Source: Cytophagales bacterium Alg240-R148 (GTDB lineage Bacteria > Bacteroidota > Bacteroidia > Cytophagales > Cyclobacteriaceae). From it: 64,000 nt of DNA. The stretch covers positions 1,196,379-1,260,378 of the forward strand of contig LS999826.1 in NCBI GenBank assembly GCA_900537185.1, in the 5' to 3' direction. The notes beneath the pieces are model-generated. The model ran no database searches and was not told the origin of the DNA. It saw nothing but the letters and a program-made list of their open reading frames with translations. Below are positions 35,310 to 43,530 of the stretch, piece after piece (the stretch's first letter is position 1; the number at the start of each line of letters is the position of its first letter). Both the position numbers and the translations under genes were made by a program.

Positions 35310-37604
35310 TTATTTTATTTCTATTTCATCAACAAACAGCCAACCTGGTTTTCCAACACCTGGATGTCCTACTGGTATACTGCTTATTGGGTTGCCTATA
35401 ATTTTTATGTACCGCGCCTCAAGATTTAATGGAATCATGTTGTTGTTTAGAACGTTGGAGGTTGTAAATACTTCCGTATAGTCAGCGCCATTTTCTGAAG
35501 CCATTACTGTCAGCTTTTCAGGAAGGAAAATCCAGGAATCTGGGTCGTCATAAAACCGAATGTTGACCATTTGTAGGTTGTTGCTGGTTTTTAAATCCAC
35601 CTCTGCTACCAGCGGTTTTTCAATAAACCCTAGCCATTCGCCATCCGCAAATTCTTTCCCTCCAAGCCTACCATTTAGCAAGGTGTTTTTGCCATGGAAA
35701 GTGTATTTTTTTACAGGTTGGTGGGCTAAACTAATGTCCGCTCCTATGCCTTGGTGAATAACAAACTCATCTGTAAAAAGCCTACCTACCTCAAGGTTGT
35801 TGGTATAGGCTTGTGCCTGAATTTTCATAGTTTGGGTTACTTCTATGGGTTGCTGGTACAAGGTAGATTGTTGGTTCACTGGACTTCCATCTGTTGTATA
35901 CCGGATGGTGTCCGAAGACCACGAATGCAGTTGCACTTTAAACTGTTGTAACAAGGTGTCCAATTGGTGTACTTTGTTGATGTCATAAAAGTGGTTTGCT
36001 GCATGTATTTCTAATAGTTCATACCGTTTGAACTGGGCATGAAGCCGTTGGCTAAAATCTTGGTAATTGCGATGCTCTGGGTTGCTCCATACTACCTCGG
36101 CCAAAGCAGCAATTCTTGGATAGACCATATATTCAACATGCTTTTCGGATTGCATATATTCTGTCCAAACATTGCCTTGTGCCCCTAAAATGCGCTTGCT
36201 TTCTTGTTGGTTAAGTTCTTTTGGAATGGGTTCAAAAGCATACACTTTTTGCAGGGGTAGAAAACCTCCAATTGCCAAGGGTTCGGAGGGGTCGTCGGAT
36301 TGGTAATGGTCGAAGTAACAATGGGATTGTGGGGTCATAATAGCATCGTGGCCTAATTGGGCGGCTTTTACACCTCCTTGAACTCCCCTCCAAGACATTA
36401 CGGTGGCATCAGGAGCCAAACCACCTTCCAATATTTCGTCCCATCCTATGAGTTTTTTTCCATTTTTGTTTAAAAAGGTTTCGATTCTTTTTATAAAATA
36501 ACTTTGTAATTCATGCTCGTCTGATAGCCCTTCGGATCGTATTCTGCTTTGGCATTTTTTGCAAAGTTTCCAGCGGTCTTTTGGACATTCGTCTCCGCCA
36601 ATATGGATGTACTGGCTAGGAAAGAGGTCCATTACCTCTTTAAGAACATTCTCAAGGAATTCAAATGTAGTTTCTGTAGTGCAGAACACTTCTTTTTCAA
36701 TGCCCCACTTGGTAGAAACTTCGTATGGTCCACCAGTACATCCCAGTTCGGGGTAAGCAGCCAAAGCAGCTTGGGCATGGCCCGGCATTTCTATTTCTGG
36801 AATTATTGTCACATGGCGCATTTGTGCATAACCGACTATTTCTTTTATCTCCTCTTGTGTGTAAAACCCTTTGTATTCTTTTCCATCGAACGAGGGGTTG
36901 CTGGCTCCTGCGTGTCCGAGGATGGTTTCCTTTCTGACAGAGCCTATGGAAGTTAGTTTTGGGTATTTTTTAATTTCGATCCGCCAACCCTGGTCTTCCG
37001 TTAGGTGCCAATGAAATCGATTCATTTTGTGCATGGCAATGCCGTCGATGTATTTTTTTATAAAACTTGGAGGGAAATAATGCCGCCCTACATCTAAATG
37101 CATCCCTCTGTACTCAAATCTAGGAGCATCAAAAATACGGACAAAAGGAATTGAAGTAACTTGGTCTTTTTGCGATAACAATTGACTGAGGCTGTTGATG
37201 CCATAAAATATTCCTGCGGCGGTTGCGGCCTTTACCTTTATGCCTTCGGCCGAGACCAACAATTGGTAGCCTTCTTGGTGGGCTACGCTATCCGAAAATA
37301 CCAATTGAATATGGCTTTTGTTACTTCTTTGGTATTGCACTTCCACTACCTGTTCAGGCGCTTGGGTTAAAATGAAACTCCTTAGTATTTGCGTCTCATT
37401 TTTTAAAGAGGAATCCGCCGAGATTACCAATACTTTAGGCAATACAAATTGGCCATTTTCAGCAACCAACTTGTTGGGCATTGGCAGTATGTTGTATTGG
37501 TTGGGTTCGTTTTGGTTGGTGCCTTTATTGTCAGAACAACTGGACACGGCCAATAGGTATATTAAGGCTGCTATTAGCAACCCTTGTGGGGCAATTATTT
37601 TCAT
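35310..37604 (-). CDS. GH20 beta-N-acetylhexosaminidase lipoprotein
   Basis: This 764-residue enzyme removes terminal N-acetylglucosamine or N-acetylgalactosamine from glycans such as chitin oligomers. A lipoprotein signal (LLAVSSC) places it on an envelope membrane. The GH20b domain (about 40-165) precedes the GH20 barrel. That barrel has HLTEDQGWRIEIKKYP and the catalytic Asp-Glu pair D338-E339 in HIGGDECPKD. The C-terminal ~230 residues form a beta-rich region that includes a chitobiase-type end domain and a discoidin-like module. With the M4 protease's carbohydrate-binding modules it suggests use of chitinous or glycoprotein material. Confidence 0.94.
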   Translation of the reverse strand: MKIIAPQGLLIAALIYLLAVSSCSDNKGTNQNEPNQYNILPMPNKLVAENGQFVLPKVLVISADSSLKNETQILRSFILTQAPEQVVEVQYQRSNKSHIQLVFSDSVAHQEGYQLLVSAEGIKVKAATAAGIFYGINSLSQLLSQKDQVTSIPFVRIFDAPRFEYRGMHLDVGRHYFPPSFIKKYIDGIAMHKMNRFHWHLTEDQGWRIEIKKYPKLTSIGSVRKETILGHAGASNPSFDGKEYKGFYTQEEIKEIVGYAQMRHVTIIPEIEMPGHAQAALAAYPELGCTGGPYEVSTKWGIEKEVFCTTETTFEFLENVLKEVMDLFPSQYIHIGGDECPKDRWKLCKKCQSRIRSEGLSDEHELQSYFIKRIETFLNKNGKKLIGWDEILEGGLAPDATVMSWRGVQGGVKAAQLGHDAIMTPQSHCYFDHYQSDDPSEPLAIGGFLPLQKVYAFEPIPKELNQQESKRILGAQGNVWTEYMQSEKHVEYMVYPRIAALAEVVWSNPEHRNYQDFSQRLHAQFKRYELLEIHAANHFYDINKVHQLDTLLQQFKVQLHSWSSDTIRYTTDGSPVNQQSTLYQQPIEVTQTMKIQAQAYTNNLEVGRLFTDEFVIHQGIGADISLAHQPVKKYTFHGKNTLLNGRLGGKEFADGEWLGFIEKPLVAEVDLKTSNNLQMVNIRFYDDPDSWIFLPEKLTVMASENGADYTEVFTTSNVLNNNMIPLNLEARYIKIIGNPISSIPVGHPGVGKPGWLFVDEIEIK

Positions 37605-37690
37605 TATGTAGGTAGTTTAGTAAGTGCTAATCTACTAAAAATTAGTAGTTTAAGAAACTAAGCGTTAATAGTTAACCTAAAACAACCCTT

Positions 37691-38257
37691 TTATTTAATA
37701 AAAGTCAAACCATAAATTTGAGCAATTGAATCCACTTTTGAAGGAGAGAAAGTACCATTCTGGGTTATGGTGTTGATGTCTTCAAAAAAATGTTCAAAAC
37801 CACCTGGGGTAATGGTGTTCATCATTATGCCCGTACTGTCCCCTAGGTTTTTGAAGCTATGGGGCAGGCCTTTGGGTAAATGTACCAGACTTCCTTTTTC
37901 CGCCATAATTGTATCTGTCCCACACAGAAAACGGTATTTTCCTGCAAGTATATAGAACAGTTCATCCTCGTGCTGGTGGAGGTGTACTGGGGGGCCACCC
38001 TGTGGTGGGGTTTTGCTTATAATGACAGCATACGCACCCTTGGTCTGTTCGCTCATTATTTTTTCTGTTATTTTTAAACCAAAAATATTCCATTCGGTTC
38101 CGGCGTTGGCAGCCACGTGAAAGGCAGGGTGGGTTTGTTGGGTAGTGGCCCCAATTTGGGGGTCGGCAATTGGTTCGGCAGAATTTGCTGTATCGGCTTT
38201 CTGGTTAAAGCAAGAGATTGTTACAAGTGCAATAAGAATGAACGGGAGTTTTTTCAT
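37691..38257 (-). CDS. Cupin-domain lipoprotein
   Basis: This 188-residue protein has a lipoprotein signal (LVTISC) and a linker of about 40 residues. A single cupin domain follows, with metal-ligand pattern HLHQHEDELFYILAG and the second-motif His in HLPKGLPHSF. The closing PGGFEHFF segment resembles quercetin-dioxygenase-like and bacilysin-type cupins. The ligand and reaction cannot be told from the sequence. It lies between the hexosaminidase (downstream) and S10 peptidase genes on the same strand. A strong stem-loop separates it from the latter. Confidence 0.82.
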   Translation of the reverse strand: MKKLPFILIALVTISCFNQKADTANSAEPIADPQIGATTQQTHPAFHVAANAGTEWNIFGLKITEKIMSEQTKGAYAVIISKTPPQGGPPVHLHQHEDELFYILAGKYRFLCGTDTIMAEKGSLVHLPKGLPHSFKNLGDSTGIMMNTITPGGFEHFFEDINTITQNGTFSPSKVDSIAQIYGLTFIK

Positions 38258-38305
38258 AAGAACATAATATTATTTATTATTCCCGTCGCATCCGAATAAT
38301 ACGGT

Positions 38306-38338
38306 AGAAACCTGTTGGGAAATTTCCAACAGGTTTCT
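38306..38338. terminator. Perfect 13-bp stem-loop after the S10 peptidase gene
   Basis: AGAAACCTGTTGG and its exact complement surround a 7-base loop. The T-run lies on the plus-strand side, but the only upstream gene on the transcribed side is S10 (minus), so its action as a terminator there is inferred. Confidence 0.55.
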
Positions 38339-38343
38339 GTTTT

Positions 38344-39822
38344 TTAGTATTTTGCAGGCACTCCTTTGGCAGGTAATGCTCCTTTTATAAAATCGCGCAA
38401 ATGTTCATTGGCTGCTTCAAGGTCTACCCGTCTCAAATACATCATATGTCCACTTTCGTAGCCTTCAAATCTCAACCTGTCTTTCATTCGGCCCGAAGGG
38501 TCTATTTGCCACATGGTATACTTGGCATCAAAATAAGTTGTAGCACCATCAAAATATCCAGACTGTACCATTACTTTTAAATAGGGATTTTCAGCCATAG
38601 CCAGCCTTAAGTTTTCTCCCGTTCTATTTCCTTCTCGGTTCCATGGTCGTACCGGACCAAACATGTTGTACTTAATGTCTGTTTTAAAATTGAGGTGTTC
38701 TCTTAAGTAGTAGTTGATGGCTGGTGTAAACGAGTGCAACCACGAGGTAAGTTCTGCATTGTAATCTGGTCTAGAACCAGCTTCAGTTTTATCAATTCCC
38801 TTGTATCGAGAATCCAAACGGCCGACGGTATACCCTTCCTCCCTCAATAGTTCTTTCCAGAAAAAGGACATGGGTACATCTAAGTTGTGCTGCAAGATGG
38901 ACTTTTTTGAAATTCCAGAAAAATAAGCCATTTTTTCTGCAGCTTTTTCTCTGTCCTCTTTTGTTACAAAACCACCTTTGGCAATAACCGGAATGAGTGT
39001 GTTAATGGTATAGGCTTCAGATTCGGCTAAGGCATCTTTGAGGGGTTTGTTCTGAAGGGCAGGTGGTAGTTTTTTGTGGTACCATGCAGCTGCAGTAAAG
39101 TAAGGTACCCGGTTGGCCGCTTCAACGGGCCCATCTCGTCTAATACCTAATTCGGTTGGTGAAACCAATGTGACACCGTTTAAATACATCCAATGAGCGT
39201 TTTGAAGCTCCAGTGCTAGGCCGGATACACGGGTAGTTCCGTAACTTTCTCCAATTAAAAATTTAGGAGACGGCCATCTGTTCTTACGAGTTACAAAAGT
39301 GTTGATCCATTCGGCCAAATATTTTACATCCGCATTTACACCAAAAAATGTTTCTTTTTTGGCTTCTGGGTCTACAATTCTTGAGTAGCCAGTGTTCACA
39401 GGGTTAACAAAAACTATATCCGCTACATCCAATACAGAGTAGGGGTTGTCCTGTACACCGTAGGGTTGCACCGGGTATCCCTCCGAATCTATATTCAAGG
39501 TTTTTGGCCCCGTGTAAGCAACGTGCATCCAAACAGATGCAGAACCCGGTCCTCCATTAAATGAAATTAATAGGGGTCTTGATTTTTTGTCTTTGATGTC
39601 TGTTCTTTCGTAATAGGTGTAATACAAGGTGGCTTCTGGGTGCCCCGCTTTGTTCCAAACTGGCTGTGTGCCAGTTGTAGCTTTATACGGAAATTTCTTT
39701 CCTTTAATGGTGGCTTCATGTAAGGTGACCACCATGGTGTCAATCGGGATTTTTCTGCTTTGCCCTAATACAACAGTAGACAAGAGCATGCAAAAAGCCA
39801 GGGTTAGTTTTAAATGATTCAT
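38344..39822 (-). CDS. Exported S10-family serine carboxypeptidase-like protein
   Basis: This 492-residue protein has a signal peptide (STVVLGQ). The catalytic triad of the S10 family is complete: S193 in GESYGTTR, D425 in GYFDGATT and H459 in YESGHMMYL. The oxyanion region FNGGPGSASVWMH is also present. S10 enzymes remove C-terminal residues at acidic pH in eukaryotes. Bacterial members are exported and less studied. It forms its own transcription unit between a stem-loop and the methyltransferase gene. Confidence 0.92.
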   Translation of the reverse strand: MNHLKLTLAFCMLLSTVVLGQSRKIPIDTMVVTLHEATIKGKKFPYKATTGTQPVWNKAGHPEATLYYTYYERTDIKDKKSRPLLISFNGGPGSASVWMHVAYTGPKTLNIDSEGYPVQPYGVQDNPYSVLDVADIVFVNPVNTGYSRIVDPEAKKETFFGVNADVKYLAEWINTFVTRKNRWPSPKFLIGESYGTTRVSGLALELQNAHWMYLNGVTLVSPTELGIRRDGPVEAANRVPYFTAAAWYHKKLPPALQNKPLKDALAESEAYTINTLIPVIAKGGFVTKEDREKAAEKMAYFSGISKKSILQHNLDVPMSFFWKELLREEGYTVGRLDSRYKGIDKTEAGSRPDYNAELTSWLHSFTPAINYYLREHLNFKTDIKYNMFGPVRPWNREGNRTGENLRLAMAENPYLKVMVQSGYFDGATTYFDAKYTMWQIDPSGRMKDRLRFEGYESGHMMYLRRVDLEAANEHLRDFIKGALPAKGVPAKY

Positions 39823-39956
39823 TTGTTATTACTCTAATTGATTCTATTAAGTATAATAGGTTACACCATAAGATCATAACTAGATTACATTAACGAGAAA
39901 ATAGCACTTTAAAAGGAGGGAAGTATAAGGACATATATTTAGACCATTTGATCAAA

Positions 39957-39976
39957 ATTTGGACAAAGTTCCAAAT
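39957..39976 (-). terminator. Weak terminator-like stem-loop after the methyltransferase gene
   Basis: ATTTGG and CCAAAT form a 6-bp stem with an 8-base loop. On the minus strand it is followed by TTTTG, just past the methyltransferase stop codon. Confidence 0.4.
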
Positions 39977-39979
39977 CCG

Positions 39980-40714
39980 TTATTTTAATAATTCCAATTG
40001 CGTCATTCCATCTGAATTAATGGAGTGTTTTGATTTGAAACCAATTGCATGACAAAAGTTGACCAATTGCTCTATAGGCAAATGCACTTTTTTATAACTG
40101 CTAATTTCATGTTGCCATGCGCCCTCCGACCATTGTTGTACCACGTCGTTCACTTTTACGTATTCCGAATGGAACTCCAGAAAACAAGAGAATATTTTAT
40201 GCTCCGTACTTTTTACTGGTATAAATTTAGAGGTACCTTTTACTACAGAGCTAAAGTCTCTATAGGTGATAACCATTTGTCCATTGTTTTTGAGCTTGTC
40301 ATATGCATCTTTCAAAAGGGCCTCTACTGTTGCAATAGAGGCTAAATGGGTAATGGTATCGCCCATACAAATGATAATATCGGCCTGTAAAGGGTATTGT
40401 CTAATAAAGTTTTCAATGTTGTCGTCGTGGTACGAAATGGTAAGGGATTTGTTCCTTGCGTTTTTGAGAAGTTCTTTTAATAAAGTTGGACTATTGTCTA
40501 CTGCTTGAATATTGTAGCCCATTGAAGCCAGTGGCAAAGATTGGAAACCGGAACCACAGCCTAAATCAATTACAAGCCCTTGGTGGGGGGCTGAGAAAAT
40601 TTCGCTAAAAAGGGTGGTATTTCGTTTGAACTGAGCATCCAGTCCCCCAAAAATCCAAGAGTAGTGGGCTGCAAGTAATTGCTCGTAATGTTCTTTGCTG
40701 TTTGTTGGGTGCAT
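39980..40714 (-). CDS. Class I SAM-dependent methyltransferase
   Basis: This 244-residue cytoplasmic protein has the Rossmann motif I LVIDLGCGSGFQSLPLA near residue 50. It also has an acidic motif II (IQAVDNSP) and DIIICMGDTITH as motif IV. The substrate cannot be inferred. It diverges from the rtcB-prfH unit, with about 430 bases between the start codons, so shared control is possible but not shown. Confidence 0.85.
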   Translation of the reverse strand: MHPTNSKEHYEQLLAAHYSWIFGGLDAQFKRNTTLFSEIFSAPHQGLVIDLGCGSGFQSLPLASMGYNIQAVDNSPTLLKELLKNARNKSLTISYHDDNIENFIRQYPLQADIIICMGDTITHLASIATVEALLKDAYDKLKNNGQMVITYRDFSSVVKGTSKFIPVKSTEHKIFSCFLEFHSEYVKVNDVVQQWSEGAWQHEISSYKKVHLPIEQLVNFCHAIGFKSKHSINSDGMTQLELLK

Positions 40715-40755
40715 GTGCAGGGTTGCTAAAAAAATGTAGCATTGATAGTATGCGA

Positions 40756-40763
40756 CAAAAGTA
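40756..40763 (-). promoter_or_regulatory. Possible -7 promoter element for the methyltransferase gene
   Basis: On the minus strand TACTTTTG matches TAnnTTTG and lies about 40 bases before the start codon. No TTTG is seen at the expected upstream distance. Confidence 0.35.
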
Positions 40764-40879
40764 TCTTAAATTTCTGAAAAAGGCATCTCATATGTATAAA
40801 AAGAAGTGGCCAATATGAATTTAATTGGAGTGGCCAATGAATTAATTTAATGTCTCTTTCCAAAAAATGAAATCAAACA

Positions 40880-40910
40880 TTTGTAATTAATTCTTTTGTC
40901 TATACATTTG
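40880..40910 (+). promoter_or_regulatory. Consensus Bacteroidota promoter of the rtcB-prfH unit
   Basis: TTTG at 40880-40883 and TACATTTG at 40903-40910 are separated by exactly 19 bases, a perfect match to the TTTG/N19/TAnnTTTG consensus. The transcript should start near 40917, giving an untranslated leader of about 230 bases before rtcB. Confidence 0.8.
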
Positions 40911-40944
40911 TATTCAAATCCTTTAATCAAGAAAGGAACTCGTT

Positions 40945-40992
40945 ATGATGGATCTTAATATACATACCGCACCTGTAACCGTCCTCGGTTAA
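40945..40992 (+). CDS. Short leader ORF (15 residues) ahead of rtcB
   Basis: The frame ATG ATG ... TAA encodes MMDLNIHTAPVTVLG. An AAGGA at 40933-40937 lies 7 bases before the ATG, a good ribosome site that is unusual for a Bacteroidota gene start. The stop codon TAA (40990-40992) touches the 5' arm of the following terminator. The last codons also form a small hairpin, AACCG-TCCT-CGGTT at 40977-40990. There is no run of one amino acid, so classical amino-acid attenuation is unlikely. The ORF looks like a leader peptide whose translation or termination controls read-through into rtcB-prfH. Confidence 0.6.
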   Translation: MMDLNIHTAPVTVLG

Positions 40993-41039
40993 TTTCTCAA
41001 TACCACTTGTTGTGCCTGATTGAGAAATCGGGTTTTTTT
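40984..41039 (+). terminator. Intrinsic terminator (attenuator) between the leader ORF and rtcB
   Basis: ATTTCTCAAT (40992-41001) pairs perfectly with ATTGAGAAAT (41019-41028), and CTCG (40984-40987) can extend the stem with CGGG (41029-41032). Seven Ts follow at 41033-41039. It lies inside the leader of the rtcB transcript, so it must be bypassed for expression. Two more hairpins follow at 41044-41068 and 41099-41126, the second just ahead of the rtcB start. Confidence 0.75.
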
Positions 41040-41146
41040 ATGTCTTGAATTCAAATCGGAATTTCAAGCAATACACAATTATGTTTTAAAATATCATATT
41101 TTGAATGGGTTGTTTCCTATTCAAAACACCATTATAAGTATCCATT

Positions 41147-42544
41147 ATGGGAAATTTAAAAGGCAAAGACCTTAAAAAAATAAATTACCGTTCTAACGAA
41201 CAAATAAGCATGGCCAAGGGGGTTATGGCCCAACATTACAAATACCTTCAAAAAGAAAAAAAAATAGAACTTCTCTGCGATGTAAGAGACAATTACGAGC
41301 AATACCTAGACCACGAGCATTGGGCCGGTGTTGCATCCGGGTTTGAAACAAATATTCTGGTGCAAAATGAGACAATCGAATTGTTGCCACAAGCATTGGA
41401 CTATGCCGTATTTGGGTCTGAATTAATCAGCAGCAATGCAAGACAGCAAATGAATTTGGCCATGCGTTTGCCCATAAGTAGGGCTGGCGCTATGATGCCC
41501 GATGCCCATATGGGATATGGCCTACCGATTGGTGGCGTTTTGGCTACTGAAAATGCAGTAATTCCGTATGGCGTTGGTTTGGATATAGGTTGTAGAATGA
41601 GCCTCACCCTTTACGATTTGAACCATAGACATTTCGTTAAACACCAATACAAGTTTAAAATGGCTCTCAAAGAAAGAACTTGTTTTGGTTTGGGAGGAGA
41701 GATAGGAGTGCCACAAGAACATACTATCTTAGAGGACGAACGTTTTAAGATGACCGACCTCACTAGAAAACTTAAAGGCAAAGCAGTTAAACAATTGGGG
41801 AGTTCAGGTTCCGGAAACCATTTTGTAGAGTTTGGGCTGGTCGATTTAGAAGCCAACAATGGGTTGGGGCTTGAAAAAGGAAGCTACATTGGGTTGATGG
41901 CGCATAGCGGATCACGGGGCTTTGGGGCAGCTGTGGCTGGTCATTATACTCGTGTAGCAAAGGAAACTACTTTTCTGCCTAAAACAGCAGGGCATTTGGC
42001 TTGGTTGGGTTTGGATACTGAAGCCGGATTGGAATATTGGGAAAGCATGCAATTGGCTGGAGATTATGCCAAAGCTTGCCACGATCAAATTCACTATAAC
42101 ATTCAAAAGTACTTGGGCATACAACCTTTGTGCGTGATTGAAAACCACCATAATTTTGCTTGGAAGGAAAAACAAAAAAATGGACAAGAATGGGTAGTGC
42201 ATAGAAAAGGAGCTACTCCAGCTGGAAAAGGAGCAATGGGCATTATCCCAGGGAATATGATCCAAGCAGGTAAAATAGTAAAAGGGCTAGGCAATGAACA
42301 GTCGTTACAATCTGCGTCCCATGGAGCTGGAAGAAAATCATCCAGAAAGGCCATGAAGGAAAGCCTTACAAAAAGTGCCATGACCAAACAGTTGAAGCAG
42401 GCTAAAGTGACCTTGTTGGGAGGCGCTGTTGATGAAGCCCCACAGGCTTACAAAGATTTAAACAAGGTAATGGAATGCCAAACTAACTTGGTGGAAACAA
42501 TAGGCAGTTTTGAACCATTGATGGTACGGATGGACAAAAAATAA
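41147..42544 (+). CDS. rtcB: RtcB-family RNA ligase (PrfH-associated type)
   Basis: This 465-residue ligase joins RNA 2',3'-cyclic phosphate or 3'-phosphate ends to 5'-OH ends using GTP and manganese. The active-site region GVGLDIGCRMSL holds metal-ligand C149. SSGSGNHFVEFG, MAHSGSRGFG and IENHHNFAW supply further ligands. H392 in ASHGAGRKSS is the residue expected to be guanylylated. A prfH gene follows by 5 bases. PrfH-linked RtcB enzymes are reported to repair 16S rRNA cut in the decoding centre. The first ~75 residues form an extra N-terminal region compared with the shortest RtcB proteins. Expression probably depends on the upstream leader and attenuator. Confidence 0.93.
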   Translation: MGNLKGKDLKKINYRSNEQISMAKGVMAQHYKYLQKEKKIELLCDVRDNYEQYLDHEHWAGVASGFETNILVQNETIELLPQALDYAVFGSELISSNARQQMNLAMRLPISRAGAMMPDAHMGYGLPIGGVLATENAVIPYGVGLDIGCRMSLTLYDLNHRHFVKHQYKFKMALKERTCFGLGGEIGVPQEHTILEDERFKMTDLTRKLKGKAVKQLGSSGSGNHFVEFGLVDLEANNGLGLEKGSYIGLMAHSGSRGFGAAVAGHYTRVAKETTFLPKTAGHLAWLGLDTEAGLEYWESMQLAGDYAKACHDQIHYNIQKYLGIQPLCVIENHHNFAWKEKQKNGQEWVVHRKGATPAGKGAMGIIPGNMIQAGKIVKGLGNEQSLQSASHGAGRKSSRKAMKESLTKSAMTKQLKQAKVTLLGGAVDEAPQAYKDLNKVMECQTNLVETIGSFEPLMVRMDKK

Positions 42545-42549
42545 AAACA

Positions 42550-43254
42550 ATGCAAACAAAAAAATACATACAGTTAAGTGCAGGACAAGGCCCAGCAGAA
42601 TGTTGTTGGGTGGTGGCTCAAGTACTTAAAAAGTTATTAAAGGAAGCCAAATCTTACGGTGTAACTACGGAAGTTGTACACAGAGAAGAAGGCGTAGAAA
42701 ACAATACGTTGCTGTCTGCAGTGGTTCAACTAGAAAGTACAGATCTGTCTGAATTTTTGGCCCGATGGGTTGGATCTGTATTGTGGGTTGGGCAAAGTAA
42801 ATATAGAAAGTTCCACAAAAGGAAAAACTGGTTTATTGGCATTCAAGAGGTTTTTGTAGGGCAGGCTGCCTTGCAAATAAAAGAATCTGATATAAAATAC
42901 GATGCCATTAGGGCAGGAGGTCCTGGTGGCCAACATGTCAATAAAGTAAGTACGGCAATTAGAGCCAAACATTTACCTACTGGCCTACAAGTTGTTGCTT
43001 CAGATCAAAGATCGCAGGCCCAGAATAAGAAAAATGCGAAAGACCGACTAGAAGTGTTGGTTCAACTGAGTACGAAGGATAAAATCAAGGAAAAAGCCAA
43101 ATCTGGATGGCTGCAGCACAAACAATTAAATAGAGGCAATCCAGTTCGGGTTTTCCATGGAAGTGATTTTAAATTAAAACACGAAAAAAATAAAAATAAA
43201 GAACGCAGGAGCAAAGACAAACAAATGTTGAAAAAAGGAAGGTATGAAGATTGA
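42550..43254 (+). CDS. prfH: Peptide chain release factor-like protein PrfH
   Basis: This 234-residue protein keeps the peptidyl-tRNA hydrolysis domain with the GGQ motif at residues 126-128 (RAGGPGGQHVNKVSTAIR). It lacks the long N-terminal and codon-recognition domains of RF1 and RF2. The Lys-rich C-terminus (RRSKDKQMLKKGRYED) suits ribosome binding. PrfH is thought to free nascent chains from ribosomes with a damaged decoding centre so that the partner ligase can repair the rRNA. The 5-base gap to rtcB indicates one operon. Confidence 0.93.
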   Translation: MQTKKYIQLSAGQGPAECCWVVAQVLKKLLKEAKSYGVTTEVVHREEGVENNTLLSAVVQLESTDLSEFLARWVGSVLWVGQSKYRKFHKRKNWFIGIQEVFVGQAALQIKESDIKYDAIRAGGPGGQHVNKVSTAIRAKHLPTGLQVVASDQRSQAQNKKNAKDRLEVLVQLSTKDKIKEKAKSGWLQHKQLNRGNPVRVFHGSDFKLKHEKNKNKERRSKDKQMLKKGRYED

Positions 43255-43530
43255 AACCTGGGCCTTTTATTTTCTAGCTTCACTTTGGAGATTAATGGGA
43301 AATCAAAAAAAATTGCAAAATGAATATCAATGTTATTGCTGATTGAATTAAGTAAATTAATACCTGTATATTGGAAAAGTACAATTATTTTCCTTTTCGT
43401 AAATAAATCTTGCATATTCCATCTGCATTCATTTTTTTTGCACTATTAATAATGATTGGGCATGGTTCCTTGAGCCATGAACATCATTTTTTTTGATTTG
43501 GCTTAAATATTATTTTTAAAAGTTTATTCT

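Noticed and set aside
40945-40992. The rtcB leader as a classical amino-acid attenuator
   Set aside because: The peptide has no repeated codon for one amino acid and the downstream genes are not biosynthetic.
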